The translations under genes were made by a program, and so were the position numbers. Under the pieces are notes generated by a model, which worked only from the letters and a program-made list of their open reading frames with translations, did not search any database and was not told where the DNA came from. Shown piece by piece: positions 47,239 through 56,993 of a stretch of DNA of 64,000 nt. Each line of letters starts with the position of its first letter. The stretch's first letter is position 1. Source of the DNA: Streptococcus urinalis 2285-97 (GTDB lineage: Bacteria > Bacillota > Bacilli > Lactobacillales > Streptococcaceae); the NCBI RefSeq assembly GCF_000188055.2, contig NZ_AEUZ02000001.1, forward strand, positions 1,192,001-1,256,000, written 5' to 3'.

Positions 47239-47874
47239 ATGACAACTTTGATTTTAATTATTATTGCTTATTTATTAGGCTCAATTCCAACCGGCTTATG
47301 GATTGGTCAAAAATTTTATCACCTTAATTTGAGAGAGCACGGTAGTGGAAACACAGGAACAACTAATACTTTTCGTATATTAGGCGTAAAAGCAGGAATA
47401 CTAACTTTAGTTATTGATATTTTAAAAGGTACACTTGCGGTGTTAATACCAATTTTAATTGGTTATTCTACTATTTCACCAATAGCTATTGGATTTTTTG
47501 CTATTTTAGGTCATACATTTCCGGTATTTGCAAAATTTAAAGGCGGAAAAGCTGTCGCAACAAGTGCTGGTGTTCTACTAGGTTTTTCACCATTATTTTT
47601 ATTCTATTTATTAGTCATATTCTTAGTAACGCTATTTTTATTTAGCATGATTTCGTTATCAAGTATCACTGTGGCTATCTTAGGAATAGTCGGTGTTCTT
47701 TTCTTCCCACTATTTCATTTTATTTTCATAGGTTATGACTGGTTATTTACATTTATTGTCTGTCTAATGGCTAGTATTATTCTTATCCGTCACAAAGATA
47801 ATATCAAACGCATCAAAAAAAGAAGAGAAAATCTTGTTCCTTGGGGACTCAACTTAAGTCGACAAAGAAAATAA
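47239..47874 (+). CDS. plsY: Glycerol-3-phosphate acyltransferase PlsY
   Basis: Membrane enzyme that acylates glycerol-3-phosphate from acyl-phosphate, the first step of phospholipid synthesis. 211 aa with five or so helices. The three family loops are present: [34 protein letters not shown], and [21 protein letters not shown]. Divergent from parE, as in most streptococci. The -10 box sits 6 bases before the ATG, so the mRNA may be leaderless. Confidence 0.95.
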   Translation: MTTLILIIIAYLLGSIPTGLWIGQKFYHLNLREHGSGNTGTTNTFRILGVKAGILTLVIDILKGTLAVLIPILIGYSTISPIAIGFFAILGHTFPVFAKFKGGKAVATSAGVLLGFSPLFLFYLLVIFLVTLFLFSMISLSSITVAILGIVGVLFFPLFHFIFIGYDWLFTFIVCLMASIILIRHKDNIKRIKKRRENLVPWGLNLSRQRK

Positions 47875-47897
47875 AAAGGCAACTGCCTTTTTATTTT
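47873..47897. terminator. Bidirectional terminator between plsY and pyrC
   Basis: 9-bp hairpin AAAAAGGCA/TGCCTTTTT with a 2-base loop, T-run on both strands. Confidence 0.88.
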
Positions 47898-49162
47898 TCT
47901 TTATAGACTATTTTACCATTACAAATTGTGTATTTTATAACACCAGACAATTCTTCACCAATAAAAGGAGAATTACTTGCTTTAGAATTAAAATTTTTAG
48001 TGATAACACGCTTTTCTTTATCTGAAAAAATAACCAAGTCTGCAGGACCATTCTCTCTAATATAGCCACAATCAAAACCATACAAATTAGCTGGATTAAT
48101 GGTCATCTTTTCAAGAAGTTCCATTAAACTTAATTGTTTCGTTTCTACTAAATTGGTCAGTCCTAATGAAAGTGATGTTTCTAATCCTGTCATTCCAGAA
48201 GGTACTTTTTTGATATCTTTTTTATTTTTTTCATCTTGGTGATGGGGAGCATGATCCGTTGCAATGACAGAAATAACTCCAGATTTTAAACCTTCAATAA
48301 CTGCTTTACGATCACTTTCTAGTCTTAATGGAGGATTCATCTTTGCATTATTACCAGCAGTCAATAGTAAATCTTGAGTCTTTGAAAAATGTTGAGGTGA
48401 CACTTCTGCTGTCACTTTAGCTCCTAATGATTGCGCAAAAGAAACGACTTTTACAGATTCTGCCTTTGAAAGGTGTTGGATATGTAATTTGGATTGACAA
48501 TCATAAGCAATCATAACGTCTCTAGCAATCATAGAATACTCTGCTACACCACTTGCACCACAAAAATGAAAATGTGACTTGGCAATATCTTCATTAATTC
48601 CTAAGATACCATTCAAAGATGGATCTTCCTCATGAAGTGAAATAAGAGCATTATATTTTTTGGCTTCCAATAAAGCTTCTTTTAAAACACCGGCATCCCT
48701 TAATGGAATACCATCATCAGAGAAGCCTACTGCACCTTTGTTTAATAAATTTTCAAAATCAGTTACGTTTTTGCCGTCAAAATTTTGAGTAACACTTGCA
48801 ACAGTCTTGATTTTTATTTTTTCTTTTTTTGCGCTCTCTAAGACTTCTTCAAGGACATTTGGTGTAGATATAACAGGATTAGTATTAGCCATCATCACAA
48901 CACTTGTAAAGCCTCCAGCGGCAGCTGCCAGTGCTCCAGTATGTATATCTTCTTTATGTGTTTGACCTGGTTCTCTAAAATGCACATGCACGTCAATTAG
49001 ACCTGGTGCTACAATTAGCCCATTAGCATCAATAACTTCACTAGTTTGTTCTTCAATAGTTTCGGCAATTTTGATAATTCTGTCATTATTAACTAAAATA
49101 TCACAAACTTGATCATAATTTGTTTTAGGATCAATAACCCTACCATTTTTGATTAATAGCAT
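47891..49162 (-). CDS. pyrC: Dihydroorotase
   Basis: Zinc amidohydrolase of pyrimidine synthesis that cyclises carbamoyl-aspartate. 423 aa, class I type. Metal motifs [17 protein letters not shown] (His-x-His and carboxylated site region) and [15 protein letters not shown]; middle histidine in [11 protein letters not shown]. Downstream of ung by 16 bases with AGAGGAAAAT before the ATG. Separate from the pyrF-pyrE unit at 54.4-55.7 kb. Confidence 0.95.
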   Translation of the reverse strand: MLLIKNGRVIDPKTNYDQVCDILVNNDRIIKIAETIEEQTSEVIDANGLIVAPGLIDVHVHFREPGQTHKEDIHTGALAAAAGGFTSVVMMANTNPVISTPNVLEEVLESAKKEKIKIKTVASVTQNFDGKNVTDFENLLNKGAVGFSDDGIPLRDAGVLKEALLEAKKYNALISLHEEDPSLNGILGINEDIAKSHFHFCGASGVAEYSMIARDVMIAYDCQSKLHIQHLSKAESVKVVSFAQSLGAKVTAEVSPQHFSKTQDLLLTAGNNAKMNPPLRLESDRKAVIEGLKSGVISVIATDHAPHHQDEKNKKDIKKVPSGMTGLETSLSLGLTNLVETKQLSLMELLEKMTINPANLYGFDCGYIRENGPADLVIFSDKEKRVITKNFNSKASNSPFIGEELSGVIKYTICNGKIVYKEK

Positions 49163-49178
49163 ATTTTCCTCTATTGTT

Positions 49179-49832
49179 TTAAGCTAACCAATTAATAGGT
49201 TCTTGGTTGGTTGATTGTAAAAATTGATTTGTTTTTGAGAAGGGTTTACTTCCAAAAAAACCACGATAGGCTGATAAAGGGCTTGGATGTGGCCCTTCAA
49301 TAATATAATGAATTGGACTTGTAATGAGTCCTTTTTTCTTCCTAGCAAAACCTCCCCATAGTATGAAAACAACAGGCACTGTTTTATCATTAACTAACTT
49401 GATAACAGCATCCGTAAAAGGCTCCCAAATAAGGCCTTGATGGGCGTTTGCTTGATGTTCTGGGACAGTTAAACAAGCATTTAATAATAGTACACCTTGT
49501 TGTGCCCAAGATGTTAAATCATGAGTTTTCTTCATACCAATATCTTCGTTTAATTCTTTTAATATATTTTGCAGAGACGGTGGTGCTTGTAAATCATCTG
49601 GCACTGAGAACGATAGCCCTTGTGCCTGATTTGGACCATGATAAGGGTCTTGTCCAAGAATGACGACTTTGGTATCTTTTAGGCTTGTTTCTTGCAAAGC
49701 TTTAAAAATATTTTCTTTTTTGGGATAAATAATATCTTCTTCATAAACTTTTTGTATAAACTGTTTTATTTTTTGAAAATAGTGATCTGGTAATTCTTTT
49801 TTTAACTGATCATGCCAGTCGGAATGAAGCAT
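49179..49832 (-). CDS. ung: Uracil-DNA glycosylase
   Basis: Family 1 UDG that removes uracil from DNA. 217 aa. Water-activating loop [21 protein letters not shown] and the Leu-intercalation loop [15 protein letters not shown] are both intact. AAAGGAACC precedes the ATG. Upstream of pyrC, with which it forms a two-gene unit. Confidence 0.97.
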   Translation of the reverse strand: MLHSDWHDQLKKELPDHYFQKIKQFIQKVYEEDIIYPKKENIFKALQETSLKDTKVVILGQDPYHGPNQAQGLSFSVPDDLQAPPSLQNILKELNEDIGMKKTHDLTSWAQQGVLLLNACLTVPEHQANAHQGLIWEPFTDAVIKLVNDKTVPVVFILWGGFARKKKGLITSPIHYIIEGPHPSPLSAYRGFFGSKPFSKTNQFLQSTNQEPINWLA

Positions 49833-49883
49833 ATAAACTGGTTCCTTTCTCCCTATTTTTCATTATTTTATCATAGTTTCAAC

Positions 49884-49916
49884 ACAAAAACCCTAGAAAA
49901 CAAGATTTCTAGAGTT
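49884..49916 (-). terminator. Terminator after amino-acid permease gene
   Basis: 11-bp hairpin with one wobble pair (49889-49899 and 49906-49916) followed by a T-run on the minus strand. Confidence 0.8.
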
Positions 49917-49926
49917 AATATTCGTT

Positions 49927-50583
49927 TTATACTAATTTTAAATAAATTTCTAAACGATTTTGACATTTTTCAAATAGAAAACAAAGTAACCAATAGATAA
50001 ATGCAACTAAAATATACATCGACATGTAGTCCCATTCTCTACCACCTACAATTTTTGCATTTTGAAAAATATCTGGAACTGTAATCATAGCTGCTAAAGA
50101 TGAACTTTTAATGAGATCTAAAATGACATTTCCAAGTGGAGGAACTGCAATTCTAATAGCTTGAGGAAGAATAATATGCCTTAGTATTTTCCTATTTGGT
50201 AAACCAAGTGCTCTTGCTGCTTCCCACTGCCCACTATCCACAGCGTCAATTGAAGATCTGAAAATCTCTGAAATATAAGCGGCACTGACTAGACTAAAAC
50301 CGATATAAGCACATAAGAGTGCTGGTAATTGGACGTCAAAATAAGGCAATCCAAAATAAAGCATAAATAAAACAACAATCATTGGTATGCCACGCATCAT
50401 AGAAATATAAGCTTTTACTAACTTTACTAGTAATTTTGATGTTGAACGTCTTAGTACTGCTAATAAAATACCTATAACAGTCGCTGTCATAAATGATAAA
50501 AGAGAGATTCCTAGAGTATAAGGAAGTCCCTTTAACACAAATCCTAAGCTCTGTATCATTAAGTGGAAATCTATAAAGCGCAT
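49927..50583 (-). CDS. Polar amino-acid ABC transporter permease
   Basis: 218-aa HisM-type permease with five helices. The EAA loop reads GQWEAARALGLPNRKILRHIILPQAIR, which docks the ATPase. It is complete, unlike the remnant at 26.5 kb. It follows the substrate-binding protein gene by 14 bases and shares its promoter. No ATPase gene lies in this cluster, so the system must borrow an ATPase from elsewhere, or the operon is reduced. Confidence 0.92.
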   Translation of the reverse strand: MRFIDFHLMIQSLGFVLKGLPYTLGISLLSFMTATVIGILLAVLRRSTSKLLVKLVKAYISMMRGIPMIVVLFMLYFGLPYFDVQLPALLCAYIGFSLVSAAYISEIFRSSIDAVDSGQWEAARALGLPNRKILRHIILPQAIRIAVPPLGNVILDLIKSSSLAAMITVPDIFQNAKIVGGREWDYMSMYILVAFIYWLLCFLFEKCQNRLEIYLKLV

Positions 50584-50597
50584 TGTTTTACTTTCTA

Positions 50598-51464
50598 TTA
50601 TTCTACATTTTTAGTGTTAATTACCGGAACGGATTTATCTTTAGCAAATGATTTTGTCAAATCTTGACCAGCATAATATTTTTTAGAGATTTTTGCTAAG
50701 CTACCATCTTTTTTCATTGCTTTAATTTCTTTGTCAATTTTTTTCTTTAAGGAATCATCTTTTTTACTCATGATAATCCCTTGTTTTGTAGGATTATATT
50801 TAACACTACTCATTTTGACATTAATTTTTGGATTTTTTGATTTCATATAATCAACAAATAATTTTTGTGCTGGATAATCATTTGGAATAAAATCAATTCT
50901 TCCATTAGCAACATCATTTAAGTAAACATCTCCAGTTACATTATCATAAGTAACTAATTCTGCTCCTTGTTTTTTGGCAACTTTCATGTACTCAGTACCC
51001 GCTGCACCACCAGCTTTTTTACCTTTCCAATCACTTAAATCTTTTTTGGTCATGTGTGATGAACCGTCTGCACGAACAATCATTCCACCAATACCATATT
51101 TATAAGGTGTTGAAATATTATATTTTTTCTCACGTTTTGCAGTGATATCAAAGTTGTTTAGTGATAAATCAACTTGACCATTATCAACTGTGGTAAAAGC
51201 TTGATCAAATCCAGTCTCGACAAATTTAACTTTAACATTGAGACGTTTCCCAATTTCTTTCATCATATCAACTTCATAACCAACGAGTTTGTTTTTATCA
51301 TTGTAGTATGATGTTGGTTGATAGGTTCCTGGAGTAGCTACTTTAAGCACACCTCTTGATTCAATTTTATCCCAAACTGTTTTTTGTGCACTCTTTTGAT
51401 TGCTACAAGCTGTTAGTACTAGGCCAGATAAAGCAATGGAAATAAGAGTTAATTGTTTTTTCAT
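50598..51464 (-). CDS. Amino-acid ABC transporter substrate-binding lipoprotein
   Basis: 288-aa family 3 solute-binding protein. Signal helix with lipobox LTAC (Cys20). The ligand fold shows TPGTYQPTSYYNDKNKLVGYEVD (N-terminal family signature), AGGAAGTEYMKVA and a C-terminal KISKKYYAGQD. Substrate likely a polar amino acid or cystine, not resolved. TATACT with an upstream TGT lies about 30 bases before the AAGGAGAT ribosome site. Confidence 0.93.
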   Translation of the reverse strand: MKKQLTLISIALSGLVLTACSNQKSAQKTVWDKIESRGVLKVATPGTYQPTSYYNDKNKLVGYEVDMMKEIGKRLNVKVKFVETGFDQAFTTVDNGQVDLSLNNFDITAKREKKYNISTPYKYGIGGMIVRADGSSHMTKKDLSDWKGKKAGGAAGTEYMKVAKKQGAELVTYDNVTGDVYLNDVANGRIDFIPNDYPAQKLFVDYMKSKNPKINVKMSSVKYNPTKQGIIMSKKDDSLKKKIDKEIKAMKKDGSLAKISKKYYAGQDLTKSFAKDKSVPVINTKNVE

Positions 51465-51589
51465 TAGAAATCTCCTTAGAATAATGTTAAAAATAGTATA
51501 ACATTTCTAAGAAGACAAAATATTGATAATGCTTACTATATCATAAAATGTACCCTATAATAATAGTTTCTGTTCTATAACATCCGTTC

Positions 51590-53035
51590 TTATTTAAACA
51601 AACCATTTTCTTCAAATAATTGCGCAACTTGAAGTAACAAAGCTTCTTTTCCTTTTGGAGAAATAAATTGTAGCCCCATTGCTAGTCCACTTTCATCACG
51701 ATATGTTGGTAAACTTATTGCTGGTTGACCTGTCAAGTTTGCTTGTGAGGTATAGGGATTGACAGCCAAACTTTTTTCAAACATCTGCCAAATCAATTCT
51801 TCTTGTTCAGTTGGGTTGAAGGTTTCTGCGTTTTGTAGTTTTGCCAATAATTTTGGTTCTGGATCAAGACTATGTTGCTTTGGAGCCACCGTATTTGTTG
51901 TAATAGTTAAAAGTAAGTCATAATCGTGATAGAAGTCAGACATTTCTTGATGAAAAATATCCCATTGATCTAAGAGTTGAGAGTAGGTCTTGGCTTTTAT
52001 CTGTTGACCACATTGATAGATAGCCCAGGTCATAATCTCCATATCATCTTTTGTCATTTCTCTTCCTAAAGCTAAAGAAATCTGATCAAACATTGCAGCT
52101 GTCTCAACACCATTCATTTGATAATAATTTTTTATCAGTGCAATATTGTCAACTGGTGCTTTATCAAGTATTGAGACTTTATGCCCATTTCTTTCCAAAA
52201 AATGTTTTGCTTCTTCTAAAGCTTTTTGCGCATCTTTTGGAATGGAACTTCCATCAGGATTGACATTTACCATTCCAATTTTCAAATAGCGATCTAAAGG
52301 TGAAAAGAGTTCCTCATATGAAATTTTAGGAAGTGTATAAGGACTTAGATACTGACAGTCTTGCAAATAATATAATAAATTTTTAGTATCTCTAACTGAT
52401 TTTGTTAGGGCAAAATGAACCGATGCCCCTTGCCAAGCCCTATAAGAATCTGGACCAGTTGGAATTCTTCCTCGACTTGGTTTTAATCCAATCAAACCAT
52501 TAAACGATGCAGGGATTCTGATAGAGCCCCCACCATCACTGGCAGCTGAAATTGGTAAACAACCCGAAGAAACGAGTGCAGCTGCTCCTCCTGAGGAACC
52601 ACCTGCATTTCGAGTCACATCATCTGGTAGATTTACTAAACCATTTAGCTGACTATCCGAAATATTTTTGAAACCAAATTCAGGGGTATTTGTTCTACCG
52701 AGAAATAGAAAACCCAGTTCTTCAAGTCTTTTAACATAATGATCAGTTTTTGTAGCCAAATGATCTTTAAATAATTGAGAACCAGATGTTAAGTGATCAC
52801 CTTTTAAATTTTGACCAAGGTCTTTCAAGAAAATTGGAACACCTGCAAAAGGTTGATCTGTATAGACCCTTTTTCGCGATTCAGCTATTGCTTTTTCATA
52901 TCTTTCAGATGTTATAGCATTTATTTTGGAATTGACTTTTTCCACTTTTGAAATAACATCATAAACCAATTCTGTTGCAGACACTTGGTGAGTTCGGACT
53001 GCTTCAGCCATTTCTGTCGCATCTTTAAAATTCAT
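51590..53035 (-). CDS. Amidase-signature family amidase
   Basis: 481-aa hydrolase of amide bonds with the Ser-cisSer-Lys triad: Lys in FLKDLGQNLKG, cis-Ser and the glycine-rich loop GGSSGGAAALVSSG, and the nucleophile in DGGGSIRIPAS. Natural substrate unknown. It is not GatA, since no gatC or gatB flanks it. The frame is open eight codons upstream, but the ATG at 53035 follows the stop of the PEBP gene by one base and is preferred. Confidence 0.9.
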   Translation of the reverse strand: MNFKDATEMAEAVRTHQVSATELVYDVISKVEKVNSKINAITSERYEKAIAESRKRVYTDQPFAGVPIFLKDLGQNLKGDHLTSGSQLFKDHLATKTDHYVKRLEELGFLFLGRTNTPEFGFKNISDSQLNGLVNLPDDVTRNAGGSSGGAAALVSSGCLPISAASDGGGSIRIPASFNGLIGLKPSRGRIPTGPDSYRAWQGASVHFALTKSVRDTKNLLYYLQDCQYLSPYTLPKISYEELFSPLDRYLKIGMVNVNPDGSSIPKDAQKALEEAKHFLERNGHKVSILDKAPVDNIALIKNYYQMNGVETAAMFDQISLALGREMTKDDMEIMTWAIYQCGQQIKAKTYSQLLDQWDIFHQEMSDFYHDYDLLLTITTNTVAPKQHSLDPEPKLLAKLQNAETFNPTEQEELIWQMFEKSLAVNPYTSQANLTGQPAISLPTYRDESGLAMGLQFISPKGKEALLLQVAQLFEENGLFK

Positions 53036-53036
53036 T

Positions 53037-53537
53037 TTAGCACCTACCAATAACTTCAATGCTTGCTTGATCTACAACATGATTTTTGATTTGTTGATAT
53101 AGCTCATTTAAATAAAAACCATTCTCAAGTTGCAATTCTTGATCCAGTGCATAGACGGTCAAAATATACTTATGATCTTTATCTGGTGGTTTTGGACCAA
53201 TATATTGTTGGTCAATAATTTTAACGTCATCCGATAAAAATTTACTCGTTAAACTATTCTTTCCTTCAATATGATGATTGTCAAATCTTGAAAAATCAGC
53301 TTCAAATTCAGTAGTCTCTCGATTAACATTAGCTACTAACCAATGAATATATGGAAAACCGCAAACCAGAACAGCATCATAATCTAGAAATGTCCAAGCA
53401 AGTGTTTGACAATTCTCAGGGATTTCCGTTACTTGAAATGGGAATGAAATTATTGGCATCCCAAATTCCTGATCTTTAGAATATTTTGCAAATTGATCTG
53501 GGATTACTTTATTTTCAAATGTTGTTACGATGTTCAT
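53037..53537 (-). CDS. YbhB/YbcL family PEBP-like protein
   Basis: 166-aa protein of the phosphatidylethanolamine-binding-like (Raf kinase inhibitor) family: IISFPFQVTEIPENCQTLAWTFLDYD, HWLVANVNRE, YIGPKPPDKDHKYILTVYALD, with the ligand-site His in HWLVAN and DHKYILTVYAL. Function in bacteria unknown. It starts 4 bases after the acetyltransferase stop and nearly abuts the amidase gene, suggesting one operon. Confidence 0.9.
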   Translation of the reverse strand: MNIVTTFENKVIPDQFAKYSKDQEFGMPIISFPFQVTEIPENCQTLAWTFLDYDAVLVCGFPYIHWLVANVNRETTEFEADFSRFDNHHIEGKNSLTSKFLSDDVKIIDQQYIGPKPPDKDHKYILTVYALDQELQLENGFYLNELYQQIKNHVVDQASIEVIGRC

Positions 53538-53541
53538 GAGT

Positions 53542-54282
53542 CTACCCCTTTTCTACTTGTAAAGCTGCCCAATAATAAGCAACTTCTTGATAACCTTGGT
53601 GTTCATACATTTGTCTATTTTCTTCTTCTGAGATTAAAATAAGATCACTATCATTTTGGCTAGCTCTTTTTTGCAATTGCGATCCGATGCCTTTACCACG
53701 CTCTTTTTCAATTACTGAGAAATCATCTATTTCTATATAATTACCATAACGCCAAGCAGTCACATCACCAATAATTTTACCATTTTTTAAAGCAATATAC
53801 ACAAAAGCATTGTCTTCAAAAAAATGATTTTATCTCCACTTTTTCATCATATCGGCAAAGCCTTTTCCAAAAGCAATATCACTCTGATATTTGTAATTAA
53901 TAAAAGAATCCTTATCTTCTATTTCTAATGGTTTAACAGTTACTTGACTATCCTTACTTTCTGAAAAGTGAAGATTTTGACGTTTGTTTGTGAAAATGAT
54001 ATGTTTTTCAAGTTGAAATTGTCTTTGTTTCAATAAATCTAAAACTTCCTCAGGGATTTCTTCTTTTTCTGGAAATTTTATAAAAACAAAAGGTTCAGGA
54101 TAATCTCTTTGCTCTTCAGTAATCATTTTTAAATCAGCTAAAAATACTTCTTGATTAGGCATCATATGATAGCTAAGAAAGTTTGAATAGTAGCGACGAT
54201 TTAAACTACTATTTTTATAATAATACCTATTCTCAATCTTATAAGGAGTTTCAGTTGAATCTAACAAGTCTTTGTAATTCAA
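53542..54282 (-). pseudogene. GNAT acetyltransferase with internal stop
   Basis: A single frame runs from TTG 54282 (after GGAGGTG) to 53542, about 246 codons, interrupted by one TAA at 53830-53832. The upstream part (150 aa) is the N-terminal domain, ending MMKKWR-stop. The downstream part continues NHFFEDNAFVYIALKNGKIIGDV, in frame, to the acetyl-CoA-binding motif ERGKGIGSQLQKRA. No base shift is needed, so this is one nonsense mutation in an otherwise intact gene. The C-terminal piece alone (86 aa) holds the CoA loop but lacks half the fold. Confidence 0.82.
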
Positions 54283-54330
54283 AGTAGTGTCACCTCCATA
54301 AGTTTTTTATTTTTATCGTATCAAAAAATT

Positions 54331-54370
54331 AAAAAAAGAGCAGACTTCAAAAGATTACCTGAAGTCTGCT
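54331..54370 (-). terminator. Terminator after pyrE
   Basis: 11-bp hairpin AGCAGACTTCA/TGAAGTCTGCT (54339-54370) with a 10-base loop, then T-run on the minus strand. Confidence 0.9.
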
Positions 54371-54376
54371 TTTAGA

Positions 54377-55006
54377 TTAGTTTTGCCAAGTTTCTTGATT
54401 TTCTTTGAATTTTTTAAGCAAAATTAGATCTTCATCACTGATATATGCTTGTTCTTTGGCAACTTTTATAAGCTCTGAATAATTACTCAAAGTCACTAAA
54501 GGAATACCTGATTTTGAAAAGGCCTCTGACGCTTTAGGAAGTTGATATGTAAATATGGCTGCAACACCTTGAACATCTGCACCTTCTTTTTTTGCTGCTT
54601 TTGCAGCATCCAATACGGAACCTCCAGTTGAGATAAGGTCTTCAATAATAACCATTTTTTGATTTTCTTCTAGACGTCCCTCAATCTGATTCCCAACACC
54701 ATGATCTTTAGCTTTACTTCTGATATAAACAAATGGAAGCCCCATTTTATCAGCAATAATTGCTCCATGTGGAATACCTGCTGTTGCAGTTCCTGCGATA
54801 ACTTCAACTTCTGGAAAATGGTGTTTAATGGTTTCTACAAAGCCATTCTCGATTATTGTTCTGGTTTGAGGATATGATAAGGTCACACGATTATCTGTAT
54901 AAATAGGTGATTTTATTCCAGAAGCCCAAGTAAAAGGTTCTTGTGGTTTTAAGTAAACAGCTTTAATTTTCAATAATTCTGAGGCGACTTGATTTGCTAA
55001 AGACAT
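54377..55006 (-). CDS. pyrE: Orotate phosphoribosyltransferase
   Basis: Adds PRPP-derived phosphoribose to orotate, giving OMP. 209 aa. PRPP motif [18 protein letters not shown], the [15 protein letters not shown] loop and the flexible catalytic loop [28 protein letters not shown] precedes the ATG at 55006; the longer frame upstream is rejected. It follows pyrF by 19 bases. Confidence 0.96.
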   Translation of the reverse strand: MSLANQVASELLKIKAVYLKPQEPFTWASGIKSPIYTDNRVTLSYPQTRTIIENGFVETIKHHFPEVEVIAGTATAGIPHGAIIADKMGLPFVYIRSKAKDHGVGNQIEGRLEENQKMVIIEDLISTGGSVLDAAKAAKKEGADVQGVAAIFTYQLPKASEAFSKSGIPLVTLSNYSELIKVAKEQAYISDEDLILLKKFKENQETWQN

Positions 55007-55025
55007 CTTTTCTCCTTTATTCACT

Positions 55026-55724
55026 TTAATGATTTTCATTCCATTCTTTGTAAATAGCTTTATAAGCTTCTACTGGATTTTGAGACTGTGTTATGGGACG
55101 ACCAACAACGATAAAATCTGAACCAATGATTTGCGCTTCACTTGGTGTCATAACTCTTTTTTGATCTCCTACTTCAGACGATTTTGGTCTTATACCAGGT
55201 GTAATGCACAAAAAGTCTTCTGAAGTAGCTTTTTTAATTTCAGAAACTTCTTGAGCTGAACAAACAACACCGTCTAATCCTGAGTCTTGAGTTTTCTTGG
55301 CATAATGACAAACGGATTGTATGAGACTCGTTTGTATATTTTGATCTTCTCTCATACTTTCTTGAGATGTTGATGTTAATTGAGTTACTGCGATTAGTTT
55401 GACATTTTTTCCTAGTCCTTGCCTTGCTGCTTTCATCATTTCAACACCACCAGCAGCGTGGACATTTGTCATATCAACACCTAGATTTGCAATAACTGAC
55501 ATTGCTGATTTAACAGTGTTTGGAATATCATGGAGTTTTAAATCTAAAAAGACGCTATGACCTTTTTCTTTTAAGTAAGTAATGATTTGTGGTCCTATTG
55601 AAAAATACAGTTCCATACCTACTTTTAGATATAGCTTTTCATCACTTGGAAATTGGGCTAAAAAATGTTTGACATGGTCAAAACTAGGAAAATCTAAAGC
55701 AATTATTGGTCGTTTTTCTTTCAT
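55026..55724 (-). CDS. pyrF: Orotidine 5'-phosphate decarboxylase
   Basis: Decarboxylates OMP to UMP. 232 aa. Catalytic motif [14 protein letters not shown] with the Asp-Lys-x-x-Asp network, plus the C-terminal phosphate-binding loop [12 protein letters not shown]. Middle gene of the prdX-pyrF-pyrE operon, 10 bases from prdX, so its expression should follow the attenuator upstream. Confidence 0.97.
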   Translation of the reverse strand: MKEKRPIIALDFPSFDHVKHFLAQFPSDEKLYLKVGMELYFSIGPQIITYLKEKGHSVFLDLKLHDIPNTVKSAMSVIANLGVDMTNVHAAGGVEMMKAARQGLGKNVKLIAVTQLTSTSQESMREDQNIQTSLIQSVCHYAKKTQDSGLDGVVCSAQEVSEIKKATSEDFLCITPGIRPKSSEVGDQKRVMTPSEAQIIGSDFIVVGRPITQSQNPVEAYKAIYKEWNENH

Positions 55725-55734
55725 TATATCCTCT

Positions 55735-56220
55735 TTAACAATCTAAAAATGTAATAGGGTGGTTTAAACTTTTCATTAATTTATCAAAGTCTTTAAATGA
55801 TATCATCCACGTTTTTGTATTAATAAATGGGTGAAAGCCTAATGTAACGTTTTGATCAATATCTTTATCAAGAATTAAACTGACTTTTAAATCTTGATCG
55901 TATAGAAGTGCAAAAGGTGTCACGGTACCAGCAGGTACCTTCAGTACTTCTTCTAATCTCTCTGAACTTGCAAAAGAAAGCCTTTTCTCGCCAATTTGTT
56001 CTGCAATTCTATTGATATCTGCCATTTTTTCATCCAATAGAATAATCAAATAGTAATGTTTTCCTTTCTTATTCTTCAAAAATAAGTTTTTAACTTGTTG
56101 ACCAGGTAAAACAATATCTGTGTCTCTTACAGATGTAATAGCATGATGTTTTAGCTCTTCATAAGGAATGTGATATTGTTCTAAAAGAACTTTTGCATCT
56201 TCTTCTTTAGCATATACCAT
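55735..56220 (-). CDS. YbaK/ProX-type aminoacyl-tRNA deacylase (PrdX-like)
   Basis: 161-aa protein of the YbaK/prolyl-tRNA-editing family. It probably hydrolyses mischarged tRNA-Pro (Ala-tRNA-Pro) in trans. Family features: [24 protein letters not shown] (contains the conserved Lys of the editing site), [23 protein letters not shown] and the C-terminal [15 protein letters not shown]. First gene of a unit with pyrF-pyrE, an unusual partner. Preceded by GAAAGGAAAG and by the attenuator at 56243-56380. Confidence 0.82.
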   Translation of the reverse strand: MVYAKEEDAKVLLEQYHIPYEELKHHAITSVRDTDIVLPGQQVKNLFLKNKKGKHYYLIILLDEKMADINRIAEQIGEKRLSFASSERLEEVLKVPAGTVTPFALLYDQDLKVSLILDKDIDQNVTLGFHPFINTKTWMISFKDFDKLMKSLNHPITFLDC

Positions 56221-56242
56221 AATGCTTTCCTTTCAATAAAAA

Positions 56243-56380
56243 AACCTCACTATTCATCATAGCAAGGTTACAGACAATTCTTTCTGATTGATCTAAGAGT
56301 TACTTAAATCTTTTATTTCTGTATTTGGTAATCCGCAGATTACCACCTTCCTTGCCTCACTGGACCTGATTAAAGGTTAA
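56243..56380 (-). promoter_or_regulatory. PyrR-type transcription attenuator
   Basis: Minus-strand leader with a PyrR-binding-like loop GGTCCAGTGAGGC (about 56359-56375) inside an ACCTT/AAGGT stem. A second small hairpin follows, GGTAATC/GATTACC. The end is a terminator hairpin with arms at 56259-56269 and 56243-56253 and a run of seven T. The GCAAGG of the loop region can pair with CCTTGC in the terminator's 5' arm, giving the antiterminator. High UMP with PyrR would thus favour termination. Confidence 0.7.
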
Positions 56381-56388
56381 TTTTTTTC

Positions 56389-56417
56389 ATTATAATGTAT
56401 TTTTCTAATTTTGTCAA
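56389..56417 (-). promoter_or_regulatory. prdX-pyrF-pyrE promoter
   Basis: Minus-strand -35 TTGACA (56412-56417), 17-base spacer, -10 TATAAT (56389-56394): a perfect consensus promoter. The -35 overlaps the last codons of the upstream gene. Confidence 0.9.
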
Positions 56418-56950
56418 AGATGTTCATTTTGATCATCTATATCAACAAATTCTTGATTTAAATTTTTTTCTTCTAGTTTCATTTGTTTAATTTGTTCATA
56501 AAGGAATGGATGAACGGATTCTTCTTTCAAAGATAAATTAATAATCTTTAAAGAGGCAAAAATATCTGTTAACACCCCAAAAGCTTGTGTTTGATTTTGA
56601 CCTAAAATCGACTTAAATATCAAATTATCTTGGCAAGTTCTCACAAGTTGGTCAATACCTTTTATCCAATTATCTACAATTTCTAGAGTTTTATTCATTA
56701 ATTTAAATGAAGCCTCATCATACCAATAAGTTGACTCAATTAAACGTCTTTGTTTATCTAAGTGGTCAATTATATCGATTATTTCTTTCAACCCATTTTG
56801 AACTCTTTGAAAAGAATAGGATTCTCCAAGTACTGAAGGTGTCTTTTCAACCAATAAAATTTCATCTTTAAAAAGACTGATATAATGGACACTCACCAAT
56901 AATTTTTGAATAAGTTGTCGGTGTTGTCTACTACTTTCAAGATTACTCAA
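56414..56950 (-). CDS. Conserved hypothetical protein in CpsCD-like operon
   Basis: 178-aa protein, not recognised. It looks entirely helical: no signal peptide, no membrane segment, several amphipathic helices (EIIDIIDHLDKQRRLIEST, LEIVDNWIKGIDQLVRTC) and an acidic C-terminal tail (VDIDDQNEHL). The start is probably TTG at 56950, preceded by GAGGGG. It follows the CpsD-like gene by 43 bases, so it may act with that pair. The tail codons overlap the pyr promoter. Function unknown. Confidence 0.65.
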   Translation of the reverse strand: MSNLESSRQHRQLIQKLLVSVHYISLFKDEILLVEKTPSVLGESYSFQRVQNGLKEIIDIIDHLDKQRRLIESTYWYDEASFKLMNKTLEIVDNWIKGIDQLVRTCQDNLIFKSILGQNQTQAFGVLTDIFASLKIINLSLKEESVHPFLYEQIKQMKLEEKNLNQEFVDIDDQNEHL

Positions 56951-56993
56951 AAAATCCCCTCTTTTCTATTCTTTCATCATTGCAAAAGCTCTA

